Assembly: GCF_009208055.1 (NCBI RefSeq)
Contig: NZ_WFKI01000005.1
Coordinates: 1 to 64,000, forward strand
Source: Poseidonibacter ostreae
GTDB taxonomy: Bacteria > Campylobacterota > Campylobacteria > Campylobacterales > Arcobacteraceae
Reading direction: 5' to 3'
Length of the DNA: 64,000 nt
A program made the position numbers and the translations under genes. This document shows, in pieces, positions 51,614 to 59,940 of the stretch; position 1 is the first letter of the stretch, and each line of letters opens with the position of its first letter. The notes beneath the pieces were generated by a model. That model saw only the letters and a program-made list of their open reading frames with translations. It made no database searches and was not told where the DNA came from.

Positions 51614-52792
51614 ATGAATTTATTAAAATTACAAGCCTTAACAGATGAATATTTAGAATCAATTGGTTTTAAATGGCATACAGATGAAGATAACACTTCA
51701 TATATTGCAGATGAAGTAGTTGAAGTAAGTGAAGAAGAAGCAAATGCTTTTTACGAAGCAACAAATGAACTATATGATATGTTTTGTGAAGCTGGGGAGT
51801 ATGTAATAGAAAATGATTTATTTCATGAAATAAATATACCTTTTAATTTAGTTGATACAATAAAAGAATCTTGGGAAAATGACGTACATTGGCATTTATA
51901 TTCAAGATTTGATTTAGCAGGTGGACTTGATGGTAAACCTATTAAACTTATTGAATTAAACTCTGATACACCAACTTCTCTTTTTGAAACAGCAATTATT
52001 CAATGGGCATTACTTAAAGCAAATGGTTTAGATGAAGCTAGTCAATTTAACAATCTTTATGATGCATTAAAAGATAACTTTAAAAGAATTATTACATTAG
52101 ATTCTGATATTGAAAAGTTTGAAGAATACTATAAAGATTTAGGTTGGAAAATACTATTTTCTTCTATTTCAAGTTCAGATGAAGATGAAAACACAACTAA
52201 ACTTTTACAACATATTGCAACAGAGGCTGGTTTTAATACTGACTTTGAACATATTGACAAAGTTGAATTTAATGATGAAGGAATTTTTAAAGGCGAAGAA
52301 AGCTTTGAATTCTGGTTTAAATTAATTCCTTGGGAAGATATTGCAATTGATGAGAGTGAATTAGCTCTTATTTTAGCAGAGATTATAAAAGAGAAAAAAG
52401 CAATTATTTTTAATCCTGCTTATACTTTAATGTTTCAATCTAAAGGTTTTATGAAAATTCTTTGGGATTTATATCCAAATCACCCTCTTCTACTTGAAAC
52501 TTCTTTTGAGCCTTTAGAAGGGAAAAAGCAAGTTGAAAAAAGATGTTTTGGAAGAGAGGGAGCTAATACTAAAATCATAAATGAAGATGGAAGTATTGAT
52601 GTTGAAACTTCTGGAGAATACGAAGGTCATAAAGCAATATACCAAGAGTATGTAGAGCTAAATACAGACTCAAATGGGGTTACTTACCAAGCTGGTGTAT
52701 TTTATGCCTATGAAGCTTGTGCTTTAGGATTTAGACGTGGAGAAAAGATTTTAAATAACACATCTAAATTTGTAGGTCATATTGTTAAATAG
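51614..52792 (+). CDS. Glutathionylspermidine synthase-family protein (YgiC-like)
   Basis: 392-residue ATP-grasp protein of the GSP_synth family: WHLYSRFDLAGGLDGKPIKL and IELNSDTPTSLFETA near residues 93-130, ATP-grasp LEPLEGKKQVEKRCFGREG-type segment (LEGKKQVEKRCFGREGAN) near 300 and the end YEACALGFRRGEKILNN. It lacks the amidase half of E. coli Gsp, matching YgiC/YjfC, whose amine or peptide substrate is not established. Starts three bases after the lipoprotein gene. Confidence 0.85.
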   Translation: MNLLKLQALTDEYLESIGFKWHTDEDNTSYIADEVVEVSEEEANAFYEATNELYDMFCEAGEYVIENDLFHEINIPFNLVDTIKESWENDVHWHLYSRFDLAGGLDGKPIKLIELNSDTPTSLFETAIIQWALLKANGLDEASQFNNLYDALKDNFKRIITLDSDIEKFEEYYKDLGWKILFSSISSSDEDENTTKLLQHIATEAGFNTDFEHIDKVEFNDEGIFKGEESFEFWFKLIPWEDIAIDESELALILAEIIKEKKAIIFNPAYTLMFQSKGFMKILWDLYPNHPLLLETSFEPLEGKKQVEKRCFGREGANTKIINEDGSIDVETSGEYEGHKAIYQEYVELNTDSNGVTYQAGVFYAYEACALGFRRGEKILNNTSKFVGHIVK

Positions 52793-52922
52793 TTAAGATT
52801 TATTCTTAGCTATTTAATCTACTTCAAGAGTAAATATTTTTTTACTTTAACTTTTAAAACTCCTAGAAACTTCTTTAATCTTAAAAATTTTTAGTAAATA
52901 AAAATTTACTATTATTCTAAAT

Positions 52923-52956
52923 GTCATACTAAGGTCATATTGCAAAGACATAATTT
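52923..52956 (+). promoter_or_regulatory. Period-11 direct repeat and -10 before the formate dehydrogenase gene
   Basis: GTCATA occurs twice, at 52923-52928 and 52934-52939, eleven bases apart, followed after ten bases by ATAATT (52950-52955), a possible -10. This is the arrangement of the TctD-type element with a different half-site, so a second OmpR-family regulator is suggested as activator. Regulator unknown. Confidence 0.5.
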
Positions 52957-52984
52957 CACATAATTTATAAAACAGGAGTATGTC

Positions 52985-53881
52985 ATGTTAAAGACATTGT
53001 TAATGCTTTTAGGTCTTAGTTCAATTGCCTTTGCTTATACAGCAGTTAGTGAATCAAATCAAGATTTAATTTATACAATGCTAGCTTATGGAAAAGAAGG
53101 TAGTGTTTATTTAGATGAAGTATTTGTAGCTTTACAAACAAAACTATTTAAAAATACTTATCTAGGAATCATTGTAATTATTCCATTGATTTTTTTAGTT
53201 CATTATCTAATTATTGGCCCAAAAAAGTTCAGTCATGAGGGAAAAAAGTATTATATATTCTCTTTGTTTAATAGAATAGTTCATGGAATGGCCGCTGTAT
53301 CATTTATGATTTTAGTACCAACAGGATTAATTATGATGTTTGGTTCATATTTTGGTGGTGGAGAGTTTGTAAGAGTATCTAAAGAACTTCATGCAGTATC
53401 AAACTTCTTATTTATGATAAGTGTTGTTCCTATGTTTATAATGTGGGTTAAAAATATGTTATTTACAGGTGAAGATATTAAATGGTTTATGATTTTAGGT
53501 GGATATTTATCTAAAGAGAAAAAACCAATTCCTGCTGGAAAATTCAATGCTGGTCAAAAAATGTGGTTCTGGGTATGTACAATAGGTGGTATTGCAATGA
53601 TTTTTACAGGTATTACTATTTATGTTCAAGACTTAAATTTGGGTGTTTTAACAATGTTTGGATTTACAAAAATTGAAATGTTAAGATATTGTATTATTGT
53701 TCATAATGTAGTAGGTATGGCTATGGTTGCACTATTTTTTACACATGTTTATATGTCAATGTTTGCTATTAAAGGTGCATTACAAAGTATCATAAGTGGA
53801 TATAAAGAAGAAGAGGAAGTTAAGATTTTACATAGCTCATATTATAAAGAGTTAAAAGAAAAAGATATAGCTGTTAAATAG
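52985..53881 (+). CDS. Formate dehydrogenase gamma subunit (cytochrome b)
   Basis: 298-residue diheme cytochrome b subunit that passes electrons from formate dehydrogenase to quinone. A signal-like first helix (1-18, ends AFA) is followed by four membrane helices. Heme-ligand histidines are in FNRIVHGMAAVSF, KELHAVSNFLF and IIVHNVVGMAMVALFFTHVY. FdhA and FdhB are not adjacent, so this is an orphan or secondary copy. Its stop overlaps the convergent racemase gene by eight bases. Confidence 0.85.
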   Translation: MLKTLLMLLGLSSIAFAYTAVSESNQDLIYTMLAYGKEGSVYLDEVFVALQTKLFKNTYLGIIVIIPLIFLVHYLIIGPKKFSHEGKKYYIFSLFNRIVHGMAAVSFMILVPTGLIMMFGSYFGGGEFVRVSKELHAVSNFLFMISVVPMFIMWVKNMLFTGEDIKWFMILGGYLSKEKKPIPAGKFNAGQKMWFWVCTIGGIAMIFTGITIYVQDLNLGVLTMFGFTKIEMLRYCIIVHNVVGMAMVALFFTHVYMSMFAIKGALQSIISGYKEEEEVKILHSSYYKELKEKDIAVK

Positions 53882-54563
53882 CATACTCAACAGCTTTTTG
53901 TGCATGAATAGAAGTAGTATCTAAAAGTATTACTTCTGTATCTTCTTGACTAACTAACATTCCAATTTCAGTACATCCTAAAATCACAGCTTGAGCTCCA
54001 TTATCAAATAATGATTTAATTATTCGTAAATACTCTTTTTTTGAATCATCATTTGTAAGACCTAAACAAAGTTCTTTATAAATAACATTATGAATAATAG
54101 CTCTATCTTTTTTATTTGGAATTAATACTTCTAAAGAGTATTTATCTTCAAGTCTTCCTTTATAAAAATCTTGTTCCATTGTAAAAGCAGTTCCTAATAA
54201 ACCCACAGTTTTAATTTCTTTTTCTAGTAAAATTTCTGCTGTAGCATCTGCTATATGAAGAATAGGAATATTAATTGATTTTTCAATAATAGGAGCAACT
54301 TTATGCATAGTATTAGTACAAATAAGTAGAAAATCTGCACCAGCTGCTTCTATGTTTTTAGAAGCATTACATAAAATTGTAGCTGTTTCTTCCCAATTAC
54401 CCTCATGTTGTAACTTTTCAATTGGGTCAAAATCAACACTATACATTGCAATTTTTGCAGAGTGTAAACCACCAAGGGAATTTTTAACACCTTCGTTTAT
54501 AGCTTTATAATAACCTGCTGTACTTTCCCAAGACATTCCACCTAATAATCCAATTGTTTTCAT
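53874..54563 (-). CDS. Aspartate/glutamate racemase family protein (YgeA-like)
   Basis: 229-residue two-domain racemase. N-terminal IGLLGGMSWESTAGYYKAIN is diagnostic of the aspartate racemase group. The catalytic cysteine pair is in ICTNTMHK and LGCTEIGM. Probably supplies a D-amino acid or racemises a related amino acid, cofactor-free. Last gene of the minus-strand run from 59.4 kb. Confidence 0.87.
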   Translation of the reverse strand: MKTIGLLGGMSWESTAGYYKAINEGVKNSLGGLHSAKIAMYSVDFDPIEKLQHEGNWEETATILCNASKNIEAAGADFLLICTNTMHKVAPIIEKSINIPILHIADATAEILLEKEIKTVGLLGTAFTMEQDFYKGRLEDKYSLEVLIPNKKDRAIIHNVIYKELCLGLTNDDSKKEYLRIIKSLFDNGAQAVILGCTEIGMLVSQEDTEVILLDTTSIHAQKAVEYAI

Positions 54564-54578
54564 AATCTCTTATCTCTT

Positions 54579-55052
54579 TTATGCATTATCTTCTTCATAA
54601 TTTCGTAATTGATCTAACAATAATTCAAAACATAATTCAAGAACTTTTAAATTTTTTAAAAGTAACATTGGTTTATGTTTTAAAGGTTTTTTATCATCAT
54701 TTAACTCAACATTTCTAATATCAATAACACCGTCAATTAACACAAGGTCAAATCTTATTTTATCATTTGAAAAGCTTAATGAGATTGGTAAATAATACTC
54801 TTTTTCATCATCTCCTAAATACCAATTAGAACCTTTTTGTATCATTACATTTGGAAGAGGAGAGTTATAAACTATACTTTTATTTATGTGTTTATTAAAA
54901 ATAATCTCTTTTAAAGTTAAAGGATTTATTAGCTTTGTATTTAAGTTTTTCTTTACTCTTTTATACATCACTTTCCATAATAAAGAGTTGGTTTTTTTCG
55001 TTGAGTCCAAATGAAATAAAGCTTCATCATCTAAATAATATATTTTATTCAT
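54579..55052 (-). CDS. Hypothetical protein in the lpxK operon (157 aa)
   Basis: A charged, cytoplasmic 157-residue protein with no recognised motif. Conserved-looking features are the opening MNKIYYLDDEALFHLDSTKK, several aromatic residues in SNWYLGDDEKEYYLPISLSF and the helical acidic C-terminus. It overlaps lpxK by eight bases and precedes the racemase gene, so it is probably co-expressed. I cannot assign a function. Confidence 0.6.
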   Translation of the reverse strand: MNKIYYLDDEALFHLDSTKKTNSLLWKVMYKRVKKNLNTKLINPLTLKEIIFNKHINKSIVYNSPLPNVMIQKGSNWYLGDDEKEYYLPISLSFSNDKIRFDLVLIDGVIDIRNVELNDDKKPLKHKPMLLLKNLKVLELCFELLLDQLRNYEEDNA

Positions 55053-55998
55053 AGCTTTTTATATACTCCCTCATTAAAGAAAAGTCTACACTTTCCTCTA
55101 TTTTTATATCTAAGTGCATTAAGTATAAATTTTTGATATTAAAATTTTCAAGCTTTACTAAATCTTTTCCAGTAGTTAATATTTGATACTCTTTATATTT
55201 TTCTTTTATTTCTTCTATTTCTTCTTTTATAAAAGTATGATGATCTGGATAAGCTAAAAGTTTTGTATCTTTTGGCAAAAATTCTAAAAGTCTCTTTGGT
55301 TTAGAAATAGCTGTTAAAACTAGAACTTTCTTATCTAAACTAACTTCCTTATTATCTTTTGCATTTTTTCTAATGGTTATAATTCTATTAAAATCTCTAC
55401 CCTCTTTTAATTCTAAATCAGCATAAGCATATAAGCCTTTAGGCTCTCTATACCCACCACTTGGCAGACAATAAAAGTTTGTTGGTTCATCTTTTGGTCT
55501 TAATAAAATATTAAACTTCTTAATATTATATTTTGAAAAACCATCATCTAAAAATATAATTTTGCAGCCAAGCTCTTTTGCTTTTAAAATAGCTTTACTT
55601 CTATCTTCACTTACAATAATTGTAGCTTTTGATAAAGACTTTGCTAAAAGCATTGCTTCATCACCACTAACACTAATATCTTCTAATATTTGACCTTTAT
55701 TAGATATTACATACAATCCTTTAGAAGCTCTTCCATAACCTCTTAAAATCACACATACATCTTCATAAGAGCTTGCTAATTTTATAGCAACTGGAGTTTT
55801 CCCACTTCCACCTACTATAATATTTCCAATAGAAATCACTGGTATTCCAAAATCTCTTTCTTTTGCAAAAGTACGTTTTGTTAAGATGATAAGCATATAG
55901 ATAAATGTTAAAGGGAGTAAAAGATAGGCAATTATTTGCTGAAAAGCATTTGGAAAGAAGAGATAATCTTCAATCCATAAATAAAGTTTTTGTTTCAA
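55045..55998 (-). CDS. lpxK: Tetraacyldisaccharide 4'-kinase LpxK
   Basis: 317 residues; phosphorylates the lipid A disaccharide at position 4'. N-terminal membrane anchor (about 20-40), P-loop SIGNIIVGGSGKTPVAI with Walker A GGSGKT, VILRGYGRASKG, SGDEAMLLA and IFLDDGFSKYNIKK are all family motifs. Six bases after the aminotransferase gene. The only enzyme of lipid A synthesis in the window. Confidence 0.92.
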   Translation of the reverse strand: MKQKLYLWIEDYLFFPNAFQQIIAYLLLPLTFIYMLIILTKRTFAKERDFGIPVISIGNIIVGGSGKTPVAIKLASSYEDVCVILRGYGRASKGLYVISNKGQILEDISVSGDEAMLLAKSLSKATIIVSEDRSKAILKAKELGCKIIFLDDGFSKYNIKKFNILLRPKDEPTNFYCLPSGGYREPKGLYAYADLELKEGRDFNRIITIRKNAKDNKEVSLDKKVLVLTAISKPKRLLEFLPKDTKLLAYPDHHTFIKEEIEEIKEKYKEYQILTTGKDLVKLENFNIKNLYLMHLDIKIEESVDFSLMREYIKSYE

Positions 55999-56004
55999 AG
56001 TAGA

Positions 56005-57144
56005 TTAAATCCACTCAGAAGCAACATCAATTACCTGATCACATACATAATTAACTTCTTCATCTGTTAAACTTGCATATATTGGTAAAGACAATATTTG
56101 TTGATAATTATTTAATGCATTTGAAAATGCAGTAATTTTTATAGAATATTTTGTTTTATAATAAGAAAGTAAATGTAAAGGAATATAGTTAAGACCAGTA
56201 GCAACTCCTCTTTCTTTTAATGCTCTTGCAAAAGCATCTCTATTTCTTGAAACTTTTATAATAAACTGCGTAAAAATATGCTCATCTTTATATGTAGGTA
56301 TTTCTATATGTTTAACACCTGTTAATCTTTTTGCATAAAGTTTTGCTATTTCTTTTCTTCTTTTTATAAACTTATCTGTTTTATTTAACTGTGCAAGTGC
56401 ATAGGCTGCATCTAATTCAGATAAATCATATTTATGACCAATATCAACTACATCATATACATAATCTAAGTTTCCATAACTATCATATGTAGTTGTTAGT
56501 GCATGAGTTCTAAGAAGTTTTGCTCTATTTGCTATCTCTTCATTATTTGTTGTAATAACTCCAGATCTAGAAATTGCATATTTACTATTTGATGGATTTG
56601 TTGAGAAAATAGTCATATCTGCTCTTAAATTTCCTACTCTTTTTCCCTTATACATTACACCTAAAGCTGATCTACAATCTTCAATTAAAATAATTCCATA
56701 TTTTTGAGCAATATCATAAATTCTATCTAAGTCAGGAGTTTGACCACCAACAAAAGTAATAATAGCACCTCTTAATTTTTTTGATTCATTTGCAGCTAAG
56801 GCTTTTTCAAACTTATCAACATCAATATTCATATCTTCCATATTAATATCAATAAATACAGGCTCTGCATCAAAATGTCTTACAACTTCAGGTAAGTTTA
56901 CAAAAGAGTTTACAGACATTAAAATTTTATCACCTCTTTTAAGTTTTATTGCACTCAAAGCAAGATGAATAGCTGAAGTAGAAGTTGATGTTGCAACTGC
57001 ATATTTTGAACCAATGAATTTAATCATTTTTTCTTCAAATTCAATAGATTTAGATAAATCATCTTTTGATTCTAAAACACTTCTAATTTGAGTTAATTCT
57101 TCATTATCTAAAGATGCTTTATATATAGCAATATCTCTTTTCAT
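56005..57144 (-). CDS. DegT/DnrJ/EryC1/StrS-family PLP aminotransferase
   Basis: 379 residues from ATG at 57144, which overlaps the nadE stop (TAATG) and follows TTGGAG; an upstream TTG start would add five residues. PLP fold with AVATSTSTSAIHLALSAIKL (phosphate loop), FIDINMEDMNIDVDKFE, IEDCRSALGVMYKGKRVG and the Schiff-base Lys in NSKYAISRSGVITTN. The usual GEGG after the Lys reads RSGV. The family makes amino sugars of surface glycans, consistent with lpxK next door. Confidence 0.85.
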   Translation of the reverse strand: MKRDIAIYKASLDNEELTQIRSVLESKDDLSKSIEFEEKMIKFIGSKYAVATSTSTSAIHLALSAIKLKRGDKILMSVNSFVNLPEVVRHFDAEPVFIDINMEDMNIDVDKFEKALAANESKKLRGAIITFVGGQTPDLDRIYDIAQKYGIILIEDCRSALGVMYKGKRVGNLRADMTIFSTNPSNSKYAISRSGVITTNNEEIANRAKLLRTHALTTTYDSYGNLDYVYDVVDIGHKYDLSELDAAYALAQLNKTDKFIKRRKEIAKLYAKRLTGVKHIEIPTYKDEHIFTQFIIKVSRNRDAFARALKERGVATGLNYIPLHLLSYYKTKYSIKITAFSNALNNYQQILSLPIYASLTDEEVNYVCDQVIDVASEWI

Positions 57145-57911
57145 TATTTCAAGCTCCAATTAATATTTGCAATTGTTGGTAATTTACCTTTAAAGGCATT
57201 TGATTTCATTCTATAATCTAACATATCTACTAATTTTTTTTCAAAACCAGTTGATATTAATTCTTCTTTACTCTTTTTTTCATCAACTAAAAGTTTTAAT
57301 GCATCATCCATTTGTTTATATGAATATCCAAGTTCATCTTCATCCGTTTGATCTTCCCAAAGGTCTGCACTTGGAGCTTTTGTAAGAATTGAGTCAACAA
57401 CTCCTAAATGTTTTGCAAATTCAAATTCATCACTTTTATACATTTGACCAATTGGATTAATAGCACAAGCAATATCACCAAAAATTGTTCCATAACCTAA
57501 TAATAATTCACTTTTATTTGAAGTTCCTACTACTAAAGATTTTTCACGTGAAGATACATCATAAAGTACAGACATTCTCATTCTTGCAGAAAAATTCCCA
57601 ATTCTTAATTTATCTTCATCCATATTGTTTATAAAAGACTCAACCATTGGTGCTATTGAGATGATTTCATATTTAATATTAAATTTTTCACAAAGCTCAA
57701 CTGCATGGTCTGTTGAACTTTGTGATGAAAATTGTGAGGGCATTAAAACACAGTTTAACTTATCTCCGAAAACTTCTTTACAAAGTACTGCAACTACTGC
57801 TGAATCTAATCCACCTGATAATCCAACTGTAACTTTCTCTAACCCAGACTTTTCAACTTCACTTTTTAAAAAGTCAATTAATTGTATTTTTATATTTGGC
57901 CAATTTATCAA
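57144..57911 (-). CDS. nadE: NAD synthetase NadE (ammonia-dependent)
   Basis: 255 residues, the short form without a glutaminase domain. PP-loop GLSGGLDSAVVAVL binds ATP; GTSNKSELLLGYGTIFGDIA and KAPSADLWEDQTDEDELGYSY bind substrate and metal. Amidates nicotinate adenine dinucleotide in NAD synthesis. Coupled by overlap to the aminotransferase gene downstream. Confidence 0.93.
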   Translation of the reverse strand: MINWPNIKIQLIDFLKSEVEKSGLEKVTVGLSGGLDSAVVAVLCKEVFGDKLNCVLMPSQFSSQSSTDHAVELCEKFNIKYEIISIAPMVESFINNMDEDKLRIGNFSARMRMSVLYDVSSREKSLVVGTSNKSELLLGYGTIFGDIACAINPIGQMYKSDEFEFAKHLGVVDSILTKAPSADLWEDQTDEDELGYSYKQMDDALKLLVDEKKSKEELISTGFEKKLVDMLDYRMKSNAFKGKLPTIANINWSLK

Positions 57912-57932
57912 TTATAATCCTTTATATAATAA

Positions 57933-58145
57933 TTATATCTCATCTTTTTTTGTTTTTTCATAAATCTCATCTAAATACTCTGCAGTTATCGATGATACGT
58001 TCTGTTTTCTACCATTTAATTGATTTACAATATCTTCTAATTCTTCTTCTTGAAAATATTCAAGATAATTAGGGTTGATATCTATTACTTCATTTTTATT
58101 AATCTTTAGTAACTCTTTTATTTGAACTATTAATTCTTCTTTCAT
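57933..58145 (-). CDS. Small acidic hypothetical protein (70 aa)
   Basis: 70 residues, helix-rich and acidic (QEEELEDIVNQLNG), with no Cys or membrane segment. It lies three bases after the mini-ferredoxin gene and 21 bases before nadE. No family recognised. Its tight packing in the operon supports it as a real gene. Confidence 0.6.
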   Translation of the reverse strand: MKEELIVQIKELLKINKNEVIDINPNYLEYFQEEELEDIVNQLNGRKQNVSSITAEYLDEIYEKTKKDEI

Positions 58146-58148
58146 CTT

Positions 58149-58379
58149 CTAATTCTTTACAAATTTATTTACTATTTCTTCTAAATATAGTTCCATCTTT
58201 TCCACGCCTTTATCATGACTTGGATTTATGCATGATTTACAACAAGTACCTGCGTCTGTTAACTCTCCAATCTCTTCAATTGAAGAAGCTCCTCTATCTT
58301 TTATAGCATGAATAATCTCACCTAATGTTGTATGTTTGCAAGTACAAACTTCATATGAGTGTTGAAATTTTCTAGACAT
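58149..58379 (-). CDS. BFD-like [2Fe-2S] mini protein, copy 1
   Basis: 76 residues with the four-cysteine pattern of bacterioferritin-associated ferredoxins and NirB-type BFD domains: C-x-C near residue 12 (VCTCKHTT) and, about 32 residues later, C-x2-C (TCCKSC). An additional Cys adjoins the second pair. Between them are two helices (LGEIIHAIKDRGAS). It probably binds a 2Fe-2S cluster; the partner is not obvious. Adjacent to a close paralogue, sharing one base with it. Confidence 0.7.
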   Translation of the reverse strand: MSRKFQHSYEVCTCKHTTLGEIIHAIKDRGASSIEEIGELTDAGTCCKSCINPSHDKGVEKMELYLEEIVNKFVKN

Positions 58380-58612
58380 TATACTCTCTTATTTTTAATT
58401 TCATTTAATATATCTTTACAATATATTTTCTTTTTTAATTTTCCATTATCGCCCTCTTTAAAAATACAATGTCTACATTCAGTACCTGCTGTAGTTAAGT
58501 CTTGTATATCTCTTAAAGTTGGTTCACTCTTATCTTCAAGTGCTAAAACAATTTGTTCAATAGAAACTCTTTTACAATTACAAACTTCATATGAAGTATC
58601 AAAACCTAACAT
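58379..58612 (-). CDS. BFD-like [2Fe-2S] mini protein, copy 2
   Basis: 77 residues, paralogous to the next gene downstream: VCNCKRVSIEQIVLALEDKSE, then DLTTAGTECRHC, giving C-x-C and C-x2-C spaced about 32 residues. Clearly the product of a tandem duplication with divergence. Extra Cys in KKKIYCKDIL. It shares its first base with the end of the DnaJ-domain gene. Redox role inferred only from the cysteine pattern. Confidence 0.7.
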   Translation of the reverse strand: MLGFDTSYEVCNCKRVSIEQIVLALEDKSEPTLRDIQDLTTAGTECRHCIFKEGDNGKLKKKIYCKDILNEIKNKRV

Positions 58613-59367
58613 TAGATTCCTCTATCTTTTTTGATTAATTCATAAGCTTCATTTATCTCTTGAAGTTTTTTAGTAGCTTCATCAATTATATTTTGAGCTT
58701 CACCACGTCCTGACATAATATCTGGATGATACTGTTTTACTAAGTTTCTATAACTTTTTTTAATAGTATTATTATCTTCACTACTATTAGATTCTAAAAC
58801 TTCATATGCTTTTTCTAAAGAGAGTGCATTTGAAGAAGCTTGATTAGAATAGAAAGCTTCAAAAGTATTAATTAAATTTTCAAAATCGTGTTTTTTAATT
58901 TTTAATGCATTTGAAATATCTTCAACAATCATTTTTTCAGTTTTGGAAAACTCTTTATCTATAAATGCAAGATTTAGTAAATACTCCATAATTTTAACAC
59001 GTTTTGAATAGTCAAATTTTGTTAAAGTGTATAAACTTTGACAAATTTCTAGAGTATTATCAAAACTCTCTTTTTGTTCTTTATATAATACTTTTAGTTT
59101 TTCTCTAACCTCTTCATTATTTTCAAAATGACTTGAAATATCATTAAATGTGTGTTTTAAAAGTTCTGCTTCTAATTCACATACTTTTCCATCTGCCTTT
59201 GCAACTTTTGCCATTAAAGCTATTAATAGCCCTGCTTCATGATTTAATAAATCCCCATCAAAATTCTCTTTATATTTTAAATTAATATTTTTAAACTTTT
59301 CTGTTTTATAGTTTTTTGCAATTATATATAATATAAATCCTATTATTAGTAGTACTATAATTTTCAT
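58612..59367 (-). CDS. TerB/DnaJ-domain membrane protein (DjlA-like)
   Basis: 251 residues: N-terminal helix anchor (about 2-17), TerB-like helical domain (about 45-160, GLLIALMAKVAKADGKVCELEAE and FIDKEFSKTEKMIVEDI), and a C-terminal J domain (about 185-250) with the diagnostic HPD in VKQYHPDIMSG. This order matches DjlA, a membrane co-chaperone that stimulates DnaK. First gene of the minus-strand run down to the racemase. Confidence 0.85.
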   Translation of the reverse strand: MKIIVLLIIGFILYIIAKNYKTEKFKNINLKYKENFDGDLLNHEAGLLIALMAKVAKADGKVCELEAELLKHTFNDISSHFENNEEVREKLKVLYKEQKESFDNTLEICQSLYTLTKFDYSKRVKIMEYLLNLAFIDKEFSKTEKMIVEDISNALKIKKHDFENLINTFEAFYSNQASSNALSLEKAYEVLESNSSEDNNTIKKSYRNLVKQYHPDIMSGRGEAQNIIDEATKKLQEINEAYELIKKDRGI

Positions 59368-59440
59368 ACTTTTCCTTAAATTTTTATCTTAAATAACTCT
59401 AATAGATTTTATCTAATTTTACTTGAAAAATAAAATTAAT

Positions 59441-59468
59441 TTGTCTTTTTGTTCTAATTGGATAAAAT
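59441..59468 (+). promoter_or_regulatory. Sigma-70-like promoter of the tat operon
   Basis: TTGTCT (59441-59446) and TAAAAT (59463-59468) are spaced by 16 bases, 31 bases before the tatB ATG. The ribosome site TTGGAG follows at 59488-59493. A -35 this clear is uncommon in the window. Confidence 0.6.
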
Positions 59469-59499
59469 CTCTACTTTAAATATACATTGGAGTTAGATA

Positions 59500-59940
59500 A
59501 TGTTTGGAATGGGCTTTATGGAAATCTTTTTAATTGCAATTATTGCAATTATTGCACTTGGACCTGATAAACTACCTACGGCTATGGTAGAAGTAGCAAA
59601 GTTTTTAAAGAAATTTAAATCTGGAGTTGCAGATGCAAAATCAACTTTAGATAATGAATTAAATATAACAGAAATGAAAGAAGAAGCTAATAAGTTTAAA
59701 GCTCAACTATCAGATACAAAGATGTCAATGACAAGTAGTTCTAAAGTAGATTTAGGCCTTGATGATATTATGAATGATGAGCTAAAAGAAGAGAAACCAA
59801 AAATCAAAAAAGATAAAAAGAAAAAAGCTGAGAAAACTGAAAAAGCTGAAAAGATTGAAGAAGCTACAAAAGTAGAAGAAAATCCAGCAAATAAATTTAA
59901 AGTTAATTTTGATGATGAAAAGAAAGAGGACAAGGCTTAA
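59500..59940 (+). CDS. tatB: Twin-arginine translocase subunit TatB
   Basis: 146 residues: one N-terminal membrane helix (FMEIFLIAIIAIIALGPDKL with the family Glu-8-like residue and GPDKLP hinge), an amphipathic helix (about 30-70) and a long charged tail rich in Lys/Glu/Ala (about 95-146). The length and tail are those of TatB rather than TatA. Shares its last base with the tatC start. No tatA lies here. Confidence 0.9.
   Translation: MFGMGFMEIFLIAIIAIIALGPDKLPTAMVEVAKFLKKFKSGVADAKSTLDNELNITEMKEEANKFKAQLSDTKMSMTSSSKVDLGLDDIMNDELKEEKPKIKKDKKKKAEKTEKAEKIEEATKVEENPANKFKVNFDDEKKEDKA

Noticed and set aside
52892..52911. 8-base hairpin TAGTAAAT / ATTTACTA after the glutathionylspermidine synthase-like gene
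   Set aside because: No T-run follows and the stem is AT-only.
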